DNA of 64,000 bases from Trebonia sp963759545 (GTDB lineage: Bacteria; Actinomycetota; Actinomycetes; Streptosporangiales; Streptosporangiaceae), in the NCBI GenBank assembly GCA_963759545.1, contig CAVXAB010000026.1, positions 1 to 64,000 of the forward strand, written 5' to 3'. The notes below the pieces were generated by a model, which worked only from the letters and a program-made list of their open reading frames with translations, was not told where the DNA came from and did not search any database. Shown one piece after another: positions 50,638 to 59,429 of this stretch; position 1 is the stretch's first letter; every line of letters begins with the position of its first letter. The translations under genes and the position numbers were made by a program.

Positions 50638-51096
50638 ATGACTGACGAGCAGGACGCGCCGCGCGTGGTCAGCGCGAGCCGGGAGATCGCGGCCACGCCG
50701 GAACTGATCTTCGAGTTGATCGCCGACCCGTCACACCAGCCCCGCTGGGACGGGAACGACAACCTCAGCGAGGCGCAGGCGGGCCAGCGGGTCCGCCGCG
50801 CGGGTGAAGTGTTCAGGATGACGCTCACCACGGGCGCCGTCCGCGAGAACCACGTGGTCGAGTTCGAGGAGGGCCGCCGGATCGCCTGGCACCCGTCCGA
50901 GGTAGGCCGCCGCCAGCCGGGCCACCTGTGGCGTTGGGAGCTTGAGCCGCTTGGCGACTCCCGCACGATGGTCACCCACACCTACGACTGGACGCTTCTC
51001 ACCGACAAGAACCGCCTCCCGCGCGCCAAGTCCACCACGCAAGACCGGCTCAAGGCCTCCCTCGACCGCCTCGCCGTCCTCGCCGAGTCCTCCTGA
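50638..51096 (+). CDS. SRPBCC-fold (START-like) protein
   Basis: 152 residues. Polyketide-cyclase/dehydrase-type SRPBCC fold: VVSASREIAATPELIFELIA, HQPRWDGNDNLSEAQ, ENHVVEFEEGRRIAWHPSEV, WRWELEPLGDSRTMVTHTYD. It would bind a hydrophobic ligand. Single gene; no substrate clue. Confidence 0.83.
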   Translation: MTDEQDAPRVVSASREIAATPELIFELIADPSHQPRWDGNDNLSEAQAGQRVRRAGEVFRMTLTTGAVRENHVVEFEEGRRIAWHPSEVGRRQPGHLWRWELEPLGDSRTMVTHTYDWTLLTDKNRLPRAKSTTQDRLKASLDRLAVLAESS

Positions 51097-51153
51097 CCGA
51101 CCAGGGACCTGGCGCCACCTCCCGCCTTCCGCGGCGAGCGGTACCCTACCCCC

Positions 51154-51993
51154 GTGGATCTTCTCGTGATCGGCGGCAGCGGCTTTCTCGGGCAGAGGAT
51201 TACGCGTCAGGCCCGGCTAGCGGGTCACAGCGTCATCGCTACGCGTCATGAGAATCTTCCGCCGATCGCCGGCATGGACTGGCGCAGGGTCGACATCCGG
51301 CGCCGCGAGGACGTCACGGCGCTGGCCCTTGACGCCCGGCCCGACGTGATCATCAACGCCGCTTGCCGGCAGTCGGACTGGGAGACCACCGCGGACGGCG
51401 CGGCGCACGTCGCCCTCGCCGCGTCCGTGGCGAGGGCGCGACTCGTGCACGTGTCCAGCGACGTGGTCTTCTCCGGCGCCGCGGACGGTTACGACGAGAG
51501 GTGCAGACCCGACCCGGTGACGCCGTACGGTGCCGCCAAGGCCGCGGCAGAGACAGCGGTCAAGTGCATCACCCCGGACGCCGTTATCGCCAGGACTTCG
51601 CTGATCGTCGGCGACGGCGACTCCAAGCACGAAAGGCTTGTGCACGCGGTGGCGTCCCGCGCCGAGGTCGGCGTCCTGTACACCGACGACGTGAAGTGCC
51701 CGGTGCACGTCGCCGACCTGGCCTCGGCCCTGCTCGAATTCGCCGCCTCACCGCACGCCGGGATCAGCCACGTCGCCGGCACCGACGCCGTCAGCCGCTA
51801 CGAGTTCGGCCTGCTGATCGCCGCCCGCGACGGCCTGGACAAGGACGCTCTCCGCGCCGGCCCGCGCGCCGCCGCGGGGCTCGCCGGCAGTTCCGACGTG
51901 CGACTCGACTGCACCAGGACTCAGGAACGGCTGACTACGAAGCTCCGAGGAGCACGCGAGTTCCTCGTAGCCCCAACGGGTCAGGCTGGGTAG
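51154..51993 (+). CDS. RmlD-like NAD-dependent sugar reductase/epimerase
   Basis: 279 residues from GTG 51154. Rossmann start MDLLVIGGSGFLGQRITRQA, catalytic region VHVSSDVVFSGAADGYDE and the YGAAK of PVTPYGAAKAAAE (the Tyr-x-x-x-Lys pair) show an extended SDR of the RmlD (dTDP-4-dehydrorhamnose reductase) branch. No rhamnose pathway neighbours are present. A long terminator hairpin follows. Confidence 0.85.
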   Translation: MDLLVIGGSGFLGQRITRQARLAGHSVIATRHENLPPIAGMDWRRVDIRRREDVTALALDARPDVIINAACRQSDWETTADGAAHVALAASVARARLVHVSSDVVFSGAADGYDERCRPDPVTPYGAAKAAAETAVKCITPDAVIARTSLIVGDGDSKHERLVHAVASRAEVGVLYTDDVKCPVHVADLASALLEFAASPHAGISHVAGTDAVSRYEFGLLIAARDGLDKDALRAGPRAAAGLAGSSDVRLDCTRTQERLTTKLRGAREFLVAPTGQAG

Positions 51994-52052
51994 GAGGTAC
52001 CCATGCCACCCGGGTCATACCCACGCGGGGTATCGATCGGAGATCGCGGCTC

Positions 52053-52097
52053 ATCGTGGGTCAAACGCGGCGAATATAGCCGCCTTTGACCCACGAT
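52053..52097. terminator. Stem-loop terminator, 19-bp arms
   Basis: The arms at 52053-52071 and 52079-52097 pair with one mismatch around GAATATA; the outer sequence is ATCGTGGGTCAA. Confidence 0.8.
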
Positions 52098-52207
52098 CAC
52101 GCCAGGTGTCCGGTTCCGGGCGGCGTTTCGTGGTTGAACGGGGGAAATGTCCACCCTGCCTCTTGCCTGTGACCGCTTTTGACCCGCGATCTTGACCCGA
52201 GACCGGC

Positions 52208-52249
52208 GCGGTTCAATCCGTGCGGTTCAATCCGTGCGGTTCAATCCGT
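52208..52249 (+). repeat. 14-bp tandem repeat, three units
   Basis: GCGGTTCAATCCGT is repeated exactly three times between the RmlD and VOC genes. Confidence 0.9.
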
Positions 52250-52425
52250 GGAGGTGCGGCTGAGAGCTAGCCCTGCGCGAGCCGGCGCGAAATAATCGTT
52301 GGCAGACGCCACATCGCAGCCGATGCGTGAAGGGAGGTGCGGTCGATGTCTTGCTACCCTTCCGCGCTTCCCGCCGGCTTCTGACGTCTGCCGTGCCGGA
52401 GGCGCCACAGCGAAAGCAGAGCCTT

Positions 52426-52815
52426 ATGAACGCCGGAAACGGCAAGCACGCGGCAATTCTCAACATCACTCTCGACTGCGCGGACGCTCGCGCCCAGGCC
52501 TCGTTCTGGGCGGCGGCCCTTGGCTGGATCGCGCAGCAGCAAGATGACGTGCCCGGCCATGTCGAGTACCTCGTGGAATCACCCGCAGGCGGCTTCCCGC
52601 GGCTGTATTTCACCACCGTCCCTGAACCGAAGATCACCAAGAATCGCCTCCACCTCGACCTGGTTCCACCCGGCGGCGACCCGCAGCATGAACTCACCCG
52701 GCTAGTCGGGCTCGGCGCGACCGTCCTTGACAACCAGCCTCCCGGCGCGGGGTGGCTAATCCTCGCCGACCCGGAAGGCAACGAGTTCTGCCTTGAAGGT
52801 GCGGGCGCGGACTGA
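52426..52815 (+). CDS. VOC-superfamily (glyoxalase-like) protein
   Basis: 129 residues from ATG 52426. The paired beta-alpha-beta units of the VOC fold are seen in ILNITLDCADARAQASFWAA, ALGWIAQ, NRLHLDLVPPGGDPQHEL and WLILADPEGNEFCL, the last being the usual C-terminal metal-site Glu region. The 'Glyoxalase_6' group, often resistance or isomerase proteins of unknown substrate, fits. A strong terminator follows immediately. Confidence 0.85.
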   Translation: MNAGNGKHAAILNITLDCADARAQASFWAAALGWIAQQQDDVPGHVEYLVESPAGGFPRLYFTTVPEPKITKNRLHLDLVPPGGDPQHELTRLVGLGATVLDNQPPGAGWLILADPEGNEFCLEGAGAD

Positions 52816-52818
52816 GCC

Positions 52819-52856
52819 GAGGGCGGATCGCCTGCCACGGCAGGCGATCCGCCCTC
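52819..52856. terminator. Stem-loop terminator, 18-bp perfect arms
   Basis: GAGGGCGGATCGCCTGCC, then AC, then its exact complement, starting four bases after the VOC stop. Confidence 0.85.
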
Positions 52857-52870
52857 TCCCCTGGCGAGAC

Positions 52871-52912
52871 CAAGCACCAAGCACCAAGCGCCAAGCGCCA
52901 AGCGCCAAACGC
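52871..52912 (+). repeat. Heptamer tandem array (CAAGCRC)6
   Basis: Two CAAGCAC, three CAAGCGC and one CAAACGC units, exact 7-bp period, between convergent genes. A slippage-prone simple repeat. Confidence 0.9.
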
Positions 52913-52959
52913 GGCCACTGCCAGCGGCAGTGCTTGCGAGATCACTGAGAGCCGCCGGA

Positions 52960-53922
52960 TTACCCGGCGGTAAGCGATGCCAGCCGGTCGGTGCCGTAGC
53001 CGGTGATCAGCAGGCGCTCCTTTCCGTCCGCCAGGAGCTGGGCGGTCCAGTCGGTGAAGCCGCCGTCGCCGATCTCTTCCGCAGCGCCGTCGACAGTGCC
53101 GTTGACAGTGCCGTCGACAGTGCCATCGACGAGGGCGTTCACCTTGAAGCACAGGTGGCGGTAATAGCCGCGCCCGCCGACGCGGTCGTCATCGATGACG
53201 ACGTCGGCCGGCTCCGCGCCGGCCGCGAGTGCCTCGGCCGTCGCGGCCGCGATTCGCTGGCCGGCCTGCGACAGCGGTGTCAGCGCGACCTGGACGCGAC
53301 GCACGCCCGCGGCGCGCAGCGCGGCCACGGCGAAGCGCAGCTGCTCGCCGAGAGCGGCCTGCTCGAAGCGGAGGCTTCCCTGGTCGCGCCCCGCGGTGAC
53401 CGTCGCGAACAGCCCGAAGTGCGCGGCCCACCCGGCGGGGAACCGCTGCGCGCGGACGACGCGCTGGACCGCGGCCAGCCGCACAACGCCCGATCGCGCA
53501 CGCGCCCTGCGCACCGCGGCCTCAAGCGCGAGCGCGTTGGTGGGATCGGCCGCCACCTCACAGGCGCGGATCGCCGTCACGACCTTGTGCTGGCTGACGG
53601 TGGCGAGCGCCGAGTGCGTCCCGAGCGGGACAAGCGGCGCGAGCGGCACCACCTCGGTCTCCGGGGACAGGCAGCCGAGCAGGGCATCCTCGGCCCGCCG
53701 CCCTGACCGCCACGGCGTGCCGCCCGGCCGGACGAAGCGGTCACGCTCGTAACGGCGCAGCACGGTCGCCGGCGTTTCCCTGGCGGCGCGTCGCCTGACG
53801 ATTTCGAGCATGACGGTGGTGAAGTCACTGCCGCTCAGCGCGGCGAGCCGGTCGACGACTTCCATCCCGCCGACCTCCCGCGCCACCCGGTCAACCGCGT
53901 CAACCGCATCGCTGCCGCTCAT
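52960..53922 (-). CDS. Conserved hypothetical protein
   Basis: 320 residues, start MSGSDAVDAVDRVAREVGGM (ATG ending 53922). The frame stays open upstream but that part is repeat-rich and unconvincing. I do not recognise the family. FTTVMLEIVRRRAARETPAT looks helical; the middle has HFGLFATVTAGRDQGSLRFE; the C-terminal third has ADVVIDDDRVGGRGYYRHL. A 12-bp tandem repeat (53089-53124) encodes VDGT/VNGT units and probably varies in length. No membrane segment or signal peptide. Confidence 0.6.
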   Translation of the reverse strand: MSGSDAVDAVDRVAREVGGMEVVDRLAALSGSDFTTVMLEIVRRRAARETPATVLRRYERDRFVRPGGTPWRSGRRAEDALLGCLSPETEVVPLAPLVPLGTHSALATVSQHKVVTAIRACEVAADPTNALALEAAVRRARARSGVVRLAAVQRVVRAQRFPAGWAAHFGLFATVTAGRDQGSLRFEQAALGEQLRFAVAALRAAGVRRVQVALTPLSQAGQRIAAATAEALAAGAEPADVVIDDDRVGGRGYYRHLCFKVNALVDGTVDGTVNGTVDGAAEEIGDGGFTDWTAQLLADGKERLLITGYGTDRLASLTAG

Positions 53923-54009
53923 GTACTGATCATGGGCGATGACGGCCAGCAAGCACCACCGGATTTCCCCCGCACGCCCCGGGGGCAATCGGGCGGTGAA
54001 AAGGCACCA

Positions 54010-54048
54010 CCGTCCGTTCGGGATAACACCGATCAGCCGAACGGACGG
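54010..54048 (+). repeat. 12-bp-arm hairpin with a GATAACA-starting 15-nt loop
   Basis: CCGTCCGTTCGG and CCGAACGGACGG enclose GATAACACCGATCAG. The loop length and first seven bases equal those of the GATAACAGCAAGAAG element. It lies between two minus-strand genes, so its strand differs from the other copies relative to transcription; it may be a divergent member or coincidence. It could simply terminate the aldo/keto reductase gene. Confidence 0.5.
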
Positions 54049-54081
54049 GGTGCCCATGCAGGCGACCTCAGCCAGGGAGCT

Positions 54082-54135
54082 GCCTGAAGCCGGAGACTTG
54101 CCTGAAGCCGGAGACTTGCCTGAAGCCGGAGTCCA
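54082..54135 (+). repeat. 18-bp tandem repeat, about three units
   Basis: GCCTGAAGCCGGAGACTT is repeated at 54082 and 54100, with a partial third copy from 54118, just past the 3' end of the aldo/keto reductase gene. Confidence 0.85.
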
Positions 54136-54151
54136 GCATGCGGCAGGCGAC

Positions 54152-55021
54152 CTACTTGACGGCGGACTCGAGTGCCGCGTACTCACCCTCGGACAGCGCG
54201 ATGCCCGCGGCGGCGACGTTGTCCTCCAGGTGAGACACGCTTGACGTGCCGGGAATCGGCAGCATGGCGGGGGAGCGGTGCAGCAGCCAGGCGAGTGCCA
54301 GCTGCGACGGCGTCGCGCCCCGCTTCGCGGCCAGCGCGGCCAGCGGGCCGCCCGGCTTGGCCAGTTCCCCGGTGGCCAGCGGGAACCACGGGATGAAGCC
54401 GATGCCGTTGGCCGCGCTGTAGTCGAGCAGTTCCTCGGCGCTTCTGTCCGCCAGGTTGTAGAGGTTCTGCACCGTCGCGATCGGTGCGATCTCGGCCGCG
54501 GCCCGCAGCTGGCCCACGGTCACCTCGGACAGGCCGATGAAGCGGATCTTGCCTTCTTCCTGCAGCTTCGCGAGCTCGCCGACCTGGTCAGCAAGCGGCA
54601 CCTTCGGGTCGATGCGGTGCAGCTGCATCAGCGGGATCTGCTCAAGGCCGAGGAGGCGCAGAGCCATCTCCGTCTGCTGGCGCAGGTACTCGGGACGACC
54701 CACCGGCGTCCAGAGGCCGGGGCCCTGCCTGGTGTGCCCCACCTTCGTCGCGATGACCAGGTCGGCCGGGTAGGGGTGCAGTGCCTTCTTGATGAGCGGC
54801 TCGGCAACGACCGGCCCGTAGGCGTCGGCGGTGTCGAGGAAATTAACGCCTAGGTCGACGGCGCGCCGCAGCACGCGCACGGCCTCGTCGGGGTCCTTCG
54901 GTTCGCCCCAGACGCCCGGGCCGGTGAGCTGCATGGTGCCGTAGCCGAGGCGGGTCACCGGCAGCTTGCCGCCGATCGAGAACTCGCCCGATGCCTTGGC
55001 CGGCTGAGCCTGAGTAGTCAT
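54152..55021 (-). CDS. Aldo/keto reductase
   Basis: 289 residues. NADPH-dependent TIM-barrel reductase: LGYGTMQLTGPGVWGEP, catalytic Asp/Tyr in NFLDTADAYGPVVAEPL, Lys in DLVIATKVGHTRQG, His in IPLMQLHRIDPKVPLADQ, and cofactor-binding MLPIPGTSSVSHLEDNVAA. Clear ATG at 55019-55021. The upstream AAACT...AGTTT dyad (about 55043-55062) may bind a regulator. The carbonyl substrate is unknown. Confidence 0.92.
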   Translation of the reverse strand: MTTQAQPAKASGEFSIGGKLPVTRLGYGTMQLTGPGVWGEPKDPDEAVRVLRRAVDLGVNFLDTADAYGPVVAEPLIKKALHPYPADLVIATKVGHTRQGPGLWTPVGRPEYLRQQTEMALRLLGLEQIPLMQLHRIDPKVPLADQVGELAKLQEEGKIRFIGLSEVTVGQLRAAAEIAPIATVQNLYNLADRSAEELLDYSAANGIGFIPWFPLATGELAKPGGPLAALAAKRGATPSQLALAWLLHRSPAMLPIPGTSSVSHLEDNVAAAGIALSEGEYAALESAVK

Positions 55022-55212
55022 GTCCGATTCTCCTTCGTTTCGAAACTAGACGTTCAGTTTTAACCGCAAGGCGCCGGTGCCTGTTCCCGTTAAGCAGCCT
55101 CTCAAAGTCCTCTCAAAGCTCTCAAATTCCTCTGCATCGGGAGGCGGTCCAAGCTACCCCGCCTCCCGGCTCGTACGTGAGGCAGGATCTCAAGCGGGAG
55201 GAGCCTGATCCC

Positions 55213-56349
55213 ATGAAACCCACCAGACGGTCCGCGGCGGTCATCACCACGATCGCCGCGACGGGGGCCGCCCTGCTCGCCGCCAGCGGCATGCTCGCGG
55301 CCTCAGCGAGCGCCGCGCCGAATGCCTCGGCGAGTTTCACCAGCCACGCATTCATCGGCCCGCTACACCACACCAAGGTCATCGCCTCGACCATCCCAGC
55401 CAACGGCGACGTCAACCCCTACGGTGTCGCGGTCGTGCCGCGCAGCACCGGCCACCTGTACCGGGGTGACGTGCTGGTCAGCAACTTCAACAACATGGCC
55501 AACGTGCAGGGCACCGGCACCACGATCGTCCAGGTGTCACCCGGCGGCAAGGCGAAGCTGTTCGCCCAGGTCTCCGACAAGGCGTGCCCTGGCGGTGTCG
55601 GCCTCACCACTGCCCTGGTGGCGCTGCACAGCGGCTGGGTGATCGTCGGCTCGCTGCCCACCAAGAACGGCGCCATCTCCGGCCCCGGCTGCCTCATCGT
55701 CCTCGACCAGTGGGGGCACGTGCGCGACACCATCGCCGGGCACGGCATCGACGGGCCGTGGGACATGACCGCCCTTGACCACGGCAACATCAGCGAACTG
55801 TTCGTGACCAACGTCCTTGGCGGCATCCTCGGGCACCACGTGAACGCCAACGGCGGCACCGTGCAGCGGCTGGTCATCACCAGCGCGCCGAACCGGACTC
55901 CGCGGGTGCTCGCGAGCACCAAGATCGGGTCGGGATTCCCCGCCAGGACTGACCCGAACGCGCTCGTCATCGGCCCGACCGGCGCCGGACTCGGCCGCAA
56001 CGGCACGCTGTACGTCGCCGACACGCTGAACAACAGGATCGCAGCCATCCCCGACGCCGTGTTCCGGCACAGCAGTGACGGCGCCGGCCGCACCGTGTCG
56101 AAGGGCGGCGCGCTGATGAGCGAACTCGGCCTGGCCATCGCGCCGAACGGCGACATACTCACCGTCAACGGCGCCGACGGCAACATGGTGGAAACCACGC
56201 CATTCGGCAAGCAGGTGGCCGTGGTGACCGTCGACAACAACGCTGGCGGGGCCGGCAACCTGTTCGGCCTCGCGGTCAAGCCCGGCGCGCGGGCCGTCTA
56301 CTTCGTCGACGACTTCGGCTCGGACAACAACCTCCAGCTCCTCTTCTGA
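55213..56349 (+). CDS. Secreted beta-propeller-like (NHL-type) protein
   Basis: 378 residues from ATG 55213 (GGGAGGAG upstream). A signal peptide with basic start MKPTRRSAAVITTIAATGAA and an Ala-rich cleavage region ends near ASASAAP. Repeated strands such as VNPYGVAVVPRSTGHLYRGD, NGTLYVADTLNNRIAAIPDA, LGLAIAPNGDILTVNG and FGLAVKPGARAVYFVDD are NHL/propeller-like blades. A binding or scaffold role outside the cell is likely; no enzyme motif is seen. Direct CTCTCAAA repeats precede the gene. Confidence 0.78.
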   Translation: MKPTRRSAAVITTIAATGAALLAASGMLAASASAAPNASASFTSHAFIGPLHHTKVIASTIPANGDVNPYGVAVVPRSTGHLYRGDVLVSNFNNMANVQGTGTTIVQVSPGGKAKLFAQVSDKACPGGVGLTTALVALHSGWVIVGSLPTKNGAISGPGCLIVLDQWGHVRDTIAGHGIDGPWDMTALDHGNISELFVTNVLGGILGHHVNANGGTVQRLVITSAPNRTPRVLASTKIGSGFPARTDPNALVIGPTGAGLGRNGTLYVADTLNNRIAAIPDAVFRHSSDGAGRTVSKGGALMSELGLAIAPNGDILTVNGADGNMVETTPFGKQVAVVTVDNNAGGAGNLFGLAVKPGARAVYFVDDFGSDNNLQLLF

Positions 56350-56384
56350 CGCAAGGCCCTGGAAACAAGCGAATAACACGAGCC

Positions 56385-56424
56385 GACCGCCGCGCCCCAT
56401 GCCGCACCCTGGGGCGCGGCGGTC
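56385..56424. terminator. Stem-loop terminator, 14-bp perfect arms
   Basis: GACCGCCGCGCCCC and GGGGCGCGGCGGTC around a 12-nt loop, about 36 bp after the secreted-protein stop. Confidence 0.8.
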
Positions 56425-56559
56425 TGCTGAGTAACCACCGCAATGGATCATCCCGAACGAGGGCGGCCCTTCGCCTGGTCCCCCCAGTAGCACCCGTCCC
56501 GGGTGAGCGGCCTCGTCGGCGCGGATCTCTCGCGGGTCACGCCCACCTATGATCGTGCT

Positions 56560-57753
56560 ATGCCTGGTCGGGTGGGAATTCTGGTCGCGGGACGGTACCT
56601 GCTGTCCGAGCCCGTCGGCCAGAGCGGCACCGGCCGGGTGTACCGCGGCCGCGATGAGGTGCTTGACCGCGAGGTCGCGGTCAAGGAGGTCGTGCTCGCG
56701 CCGCGGCCGGAAGCCGAGCGCGCTGACCTCCTGGTCGCCGTGACGGGTGCGGCCAGGGCGGCCGCACGGCTCGATCACCCCGGAGTGATCACGATCCTCG
56801 ACGTGGTTGAGCACGAGGACACGCCGTGGATCGTCATGCGTTTCGTCTCGGGCTCGTCGCTCGGCGCGGAACTCGCCGAGCGTGGCCGGCTGCCCTGGCC
56901 GCGAGTCGCGCTGATCGGCGAGCAGGTCGCGGACGCCCTCGGCTACGCGCAGGCCGCCGGGATCTCCCACGGCGACCTGAAGCCAGGCAACATCCTGCTG
57001 GCCGGCCCGTCCGGCGAGCGCGCCATCGTGACCGACTTCGGCATCGCCCGCGTCCTCGACACCGCGGCCGAGTCGGCTGGCTCGGGCATCCGCGTCGGGA
57101 CCGTGCACTACCTGGCACCGGAGCAACTGGAGGACGGCTCCGTCGGCCCGCCCGCCGACCTGTGGGCCCTCGGCGCCATCCTGTACCACGCGACCGAGGG
57201 CAGGCCGCCGTTCGCCGGGTCCACCATGACGGCGGTCATGGCGGCCACCCTCACCAGGCGCCAGGACCCGCCGGTGCACGCGGGCCCGCTCCGCGACCTG
57301 ATCGAGTCGCTGCTGGCCAAGGACCCGGCCGCCCGCCCGGACGCGCGGTCCGCCCTGGCCGCCCTCGCCGCCGCGACAGCCTCGTCGTCGGCCGCGTTGC
57401 CGTCGGCCGCGTTGCCGGCAGGCCCGACGGCGACCGCCTCGCCCGTGACTACCCCGCCCGCGACGGCGGCGGCCGCCCGCTCGGCGAGTTCCAGCCCCGC
57501 GCATGACACCGCTAGTGGACCGCCCGCGTCCGCCCCGCCAAGCCCCACGGCGCCGCCTCGCCGGCCGGTTCCCCTGGTCAGCGCGGTGACCGCGGCCGCG
57601 CGGTCCAACCCGCGGCTGGCCGTGGGCGCGATCACCGGGATCGTCATGATCCTGGCGCTCCTCCTGGTGACCACCCTCTTCTCCCCGTCCTCCCACCGGC
57701 CGGGCTCGCCGAGCAGTCCCCCCGCCTCGCCCGGCCACTCCGCGCCGCCGTGA
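56560..57753 (+). CDS. Eukaryotic-like Ser/Thr protein kinase (PknB-like)
   Basis: 397 residues from ATG 56560. The kinase domain spans about residues 10-265: Gly-loop LSEPVGQSGTGRVYRGRD, Lys in VAVKEVVL, catalytic loop SHGDLKPGNILL (HGD in place of HRD), DFG in IVTDFGIARVLD, then GTVHYLAPEQLEDG and DLWALGAILYHATEGRPPF. A Pro/Ala/Ser/Thr linker and one membrane helix (VGAITGIVMILALLLVTTLF) follow, with a short Ser/Pro-rich outside tail and no PASTA repeats. It likely phosphorylates cytoplasmic proteins. Confidence 0.92.
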   Translation: MPGRVGILVAGRYLLSEPVGQSGTGRVYRGRDEVLDREVAVKEVVLAPRPEAERADLLVAVTGAARAAARLDHPGVITILDVVEHEDTPWIVMRFVSGSSLGAELAERGRLPWPRVALIGEQVADALGYAQAAGISHGDLKPGNILLAGPSGERAIVTDFGIARVLDTAAESAGSGIRVGTVHYLAPEQLEDGSVGPPADLWALGAILYHATEGRPPFAGSTMTAVMAATLTRRQDPPVHAGPLRDLIESLLAKDPAARPDARSALAALAAATASSSAALPSAALPAGPTATASPVTTPPATAAAARSASSSPAHDTASGPPASAPPSPTAPPRRPVPLVSAVTAAARSNPRLAVGAITGIVMILALLLVTTLFSPSSHRPGSPSSPPASPGHSAPP

Positions 57754-57877
57754 AGCGCCGCCTGGCAGCTGGCCGAGCGGCGCTGCCCAGGGCTTACCGC
57801 GAAATCGACCCAGTGCTTCCGTAAGAGGCCAGGTTTACGATGACGGAAAGCCGTGCACGCGTCTCGGAGGTCCAGTC

Positions 57878-59407
57878 ATGACGACGGCACCCACGACCGC
57901 TCCCGCCCAGGGCACCGAGGAGGTCCAGGACGCCGGCCATGTCGACGTCCTCATCGTCGGCGCCGGAGTCTCCGGCATCGGCGCCGCGCATCACCTGCGT
58001 GACCAGTTCCCTGGCTTGTCGTTCGTCATCCTGGACGCCCAAGACAACCGGGGCGGAACCTGGTGGACTCACCGGTACCCGGGCGTGCGCTCCGACAGCG
58101 ACCTGTTCACCTACGGCTACCGGTTCAAGCCGTGGCGCGGCCCGTCGATCGCGGCGGGTGAGGAGATACTCGCTTACCTCGACGAGGTCATCGACGAGGA
58201 CGACCTCGGCCGGCACATCCGCTATCAGTGCCGGGTCACGGCGGCCAGCTGGTCCACCGCGGACCGCCGGTGGACCGTCGACGTCACCCGCGAGGCCAGC
58301 ACCAGGGGCGACACCGGACAGCGGCTGCGGTACACCACCGGCTTCCTGTGGATGTGCCAGGGCTACTACAACCACGCCAAGCCCTACCGGCCCCGGTGGG
58401 AGGGCATGGACCGCTTCCAGGGCCTGATCGTGCACCCGCAGCAGTGGCCGGAAGACCTCGACCTGGCGGGCAAGCGCGTCATCGTCATCGGTTCCGGCGC
58501 CACGGCCGCGACGCTGATCCCCGCGATAGCGGGGGAAGCGGAGCACGTGACGATGCTGCAGCGTTCCCCCTCCTACTACTTCGCTCCGCCCGCGAACGAC
58601 CCACTCGCCGTGGAGTTGCGCGCCCTGGACATCCCCGAGGAGTGGACGCACGAGATCCTGCGCCGTAAGTTCACGGCGCAAATGGACCTGCTCGCCCGCA
58701 TGTCGATGGAGTCGCCAAGCGAGTTGCACGCGTTCCTCATCGAGTCGATGCGGCCGCTGCTGCCCGCGGGCTTCGACGTCGAAAAGCACTTCACCCCCCG
58801 CTACCGCCCGTGGCAGCAGCGCATCGCCATCGTCCCGGACGGTGACCTGTTCGCGACACTGCGCGAGGGGACGGCCTCGATCGTCACCGACACCATCGAG
58901 ACGTTCACCTCCCGCGGGATCAAGGTCAGCTCGGGCGAGGAGATCCCCGCCGACATCATCGTCAGCGCCACCGGGTTCAACCTGTCGCTCTTCGGCGACG
59001 TCGCGTTCGCCGTCGACGGCGCGCCGGTCGACTTCACCGGGCGCGTGACCTGGCGCGGCGTCATGATCAGCGGCGTGCCGAACATGGCCTACGTCTTCGG
59101 CTACTTCAGGCACAGCTGGACCCTGCGCGTGGACCTGGTCTGCGACCTGCTCGTGCGCCTGCTTGCGAGCATGCGCGATAAGGGCGCCACGATGGTGACA
59201 CCCGCGCTGCGCCAGGAAGAGGCGGACATGCCCCTGCTGTCGTTTGCCGACCCCGATAACTTCAACGCCGGCTACGTCATGCGCACGCAGCACCTGCTGT
59301 ACAAGCGGGGCGACCGCGAGCCGTGGACCCACCTGCTCGAGCACGAGCAGGAACGCGACATCCTGCCCAAGGCGGACCTTGACGACGGGACGCTCACGTA
59401 CCGCTGA
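57878..59407 (+). CDS. Flavin-containing Baeyer-Villiger-type monooxygenase
   Basis: 509 residues. First Rossmann motif VDVLIVGAGVSGIGAAHHL, GGTWWTHRYPGVRSDSDLF, second Rossmann motif KRVIVIGSGATAATLIPAIA, and the ATGFNLSLFGDV C-terminal block fit the EthA-like BVMO group; the usual FxGxxxHxxxWP fingerprint reads FQGLIVHPQQWP. It would oxidise ketones or thioamides with NADPH and O2. Start MTTAPTTAPAQ is the clear ATG. The cyclo-ligase gene follows 22 bp downstream and may be co-transcribed. Confidence 0.88.
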   Translation: MTTAPTTAPAQGTEEVQDAGHVDVLIVGAGVSGIGAAHHLRDQFPGLSFVILDAQDNRGGTWWTHRYPGVRSDSDLFTYGYRFKPWRGPSIAAGEEILAYLDEVIDEDDLGRHIRYQCRVTAASWSTADRRWTVDVTREASTRGDTGQRLRYTTGFLWMCQGYYNHAKPYRPRWEGMDRFQGLIVHPQQWPEDLDLAGKRVIVIGSGATAATLIPAIAGEAEHVTMLQRSPSYYFAPPANDPLAVELRALDIPEEWTHEILRRKFTAQMDLLARMSMESPSELHAFLIESMRPLLPAGFDVEKHFTPRYRPWQQRIAIVPDGDLFATLREGTASIVTDTIETFTSRGIKVSSGEEIPADIIVSATGFNLSLFGDVAFAVDGAPVDFTGRVTWRGVMISGVPNMAYVFGYFRHSWTLRVDLVCDLLVRLLASMRDKGATMVTPALRQEEADMPLLSFADPDNFNAGYVMRTQHLLYKRGDREPWTHLLEHEQERDILPKADLDDGTLTYR

Positions 59408-59429
59408 GCGCAGGGTGCACTATGAGGGG

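Noticed and set aside
52208..52912. CRISPR array
   Set aside because: The repeats are contiguous 14- and 7-bp units without spacers.
55537..57738. 733-residue minus-strand frame
   Set aside because: Runs antisense through the secreted protein and the Ser/Thr kinase; composition is shadow-like with no domain.
57794..59344. 516-residue minus-strand frame
   Set aside because: Antisense to the flavin monooxygenase, which has clear Rossmann motifs; the minus frame has none.
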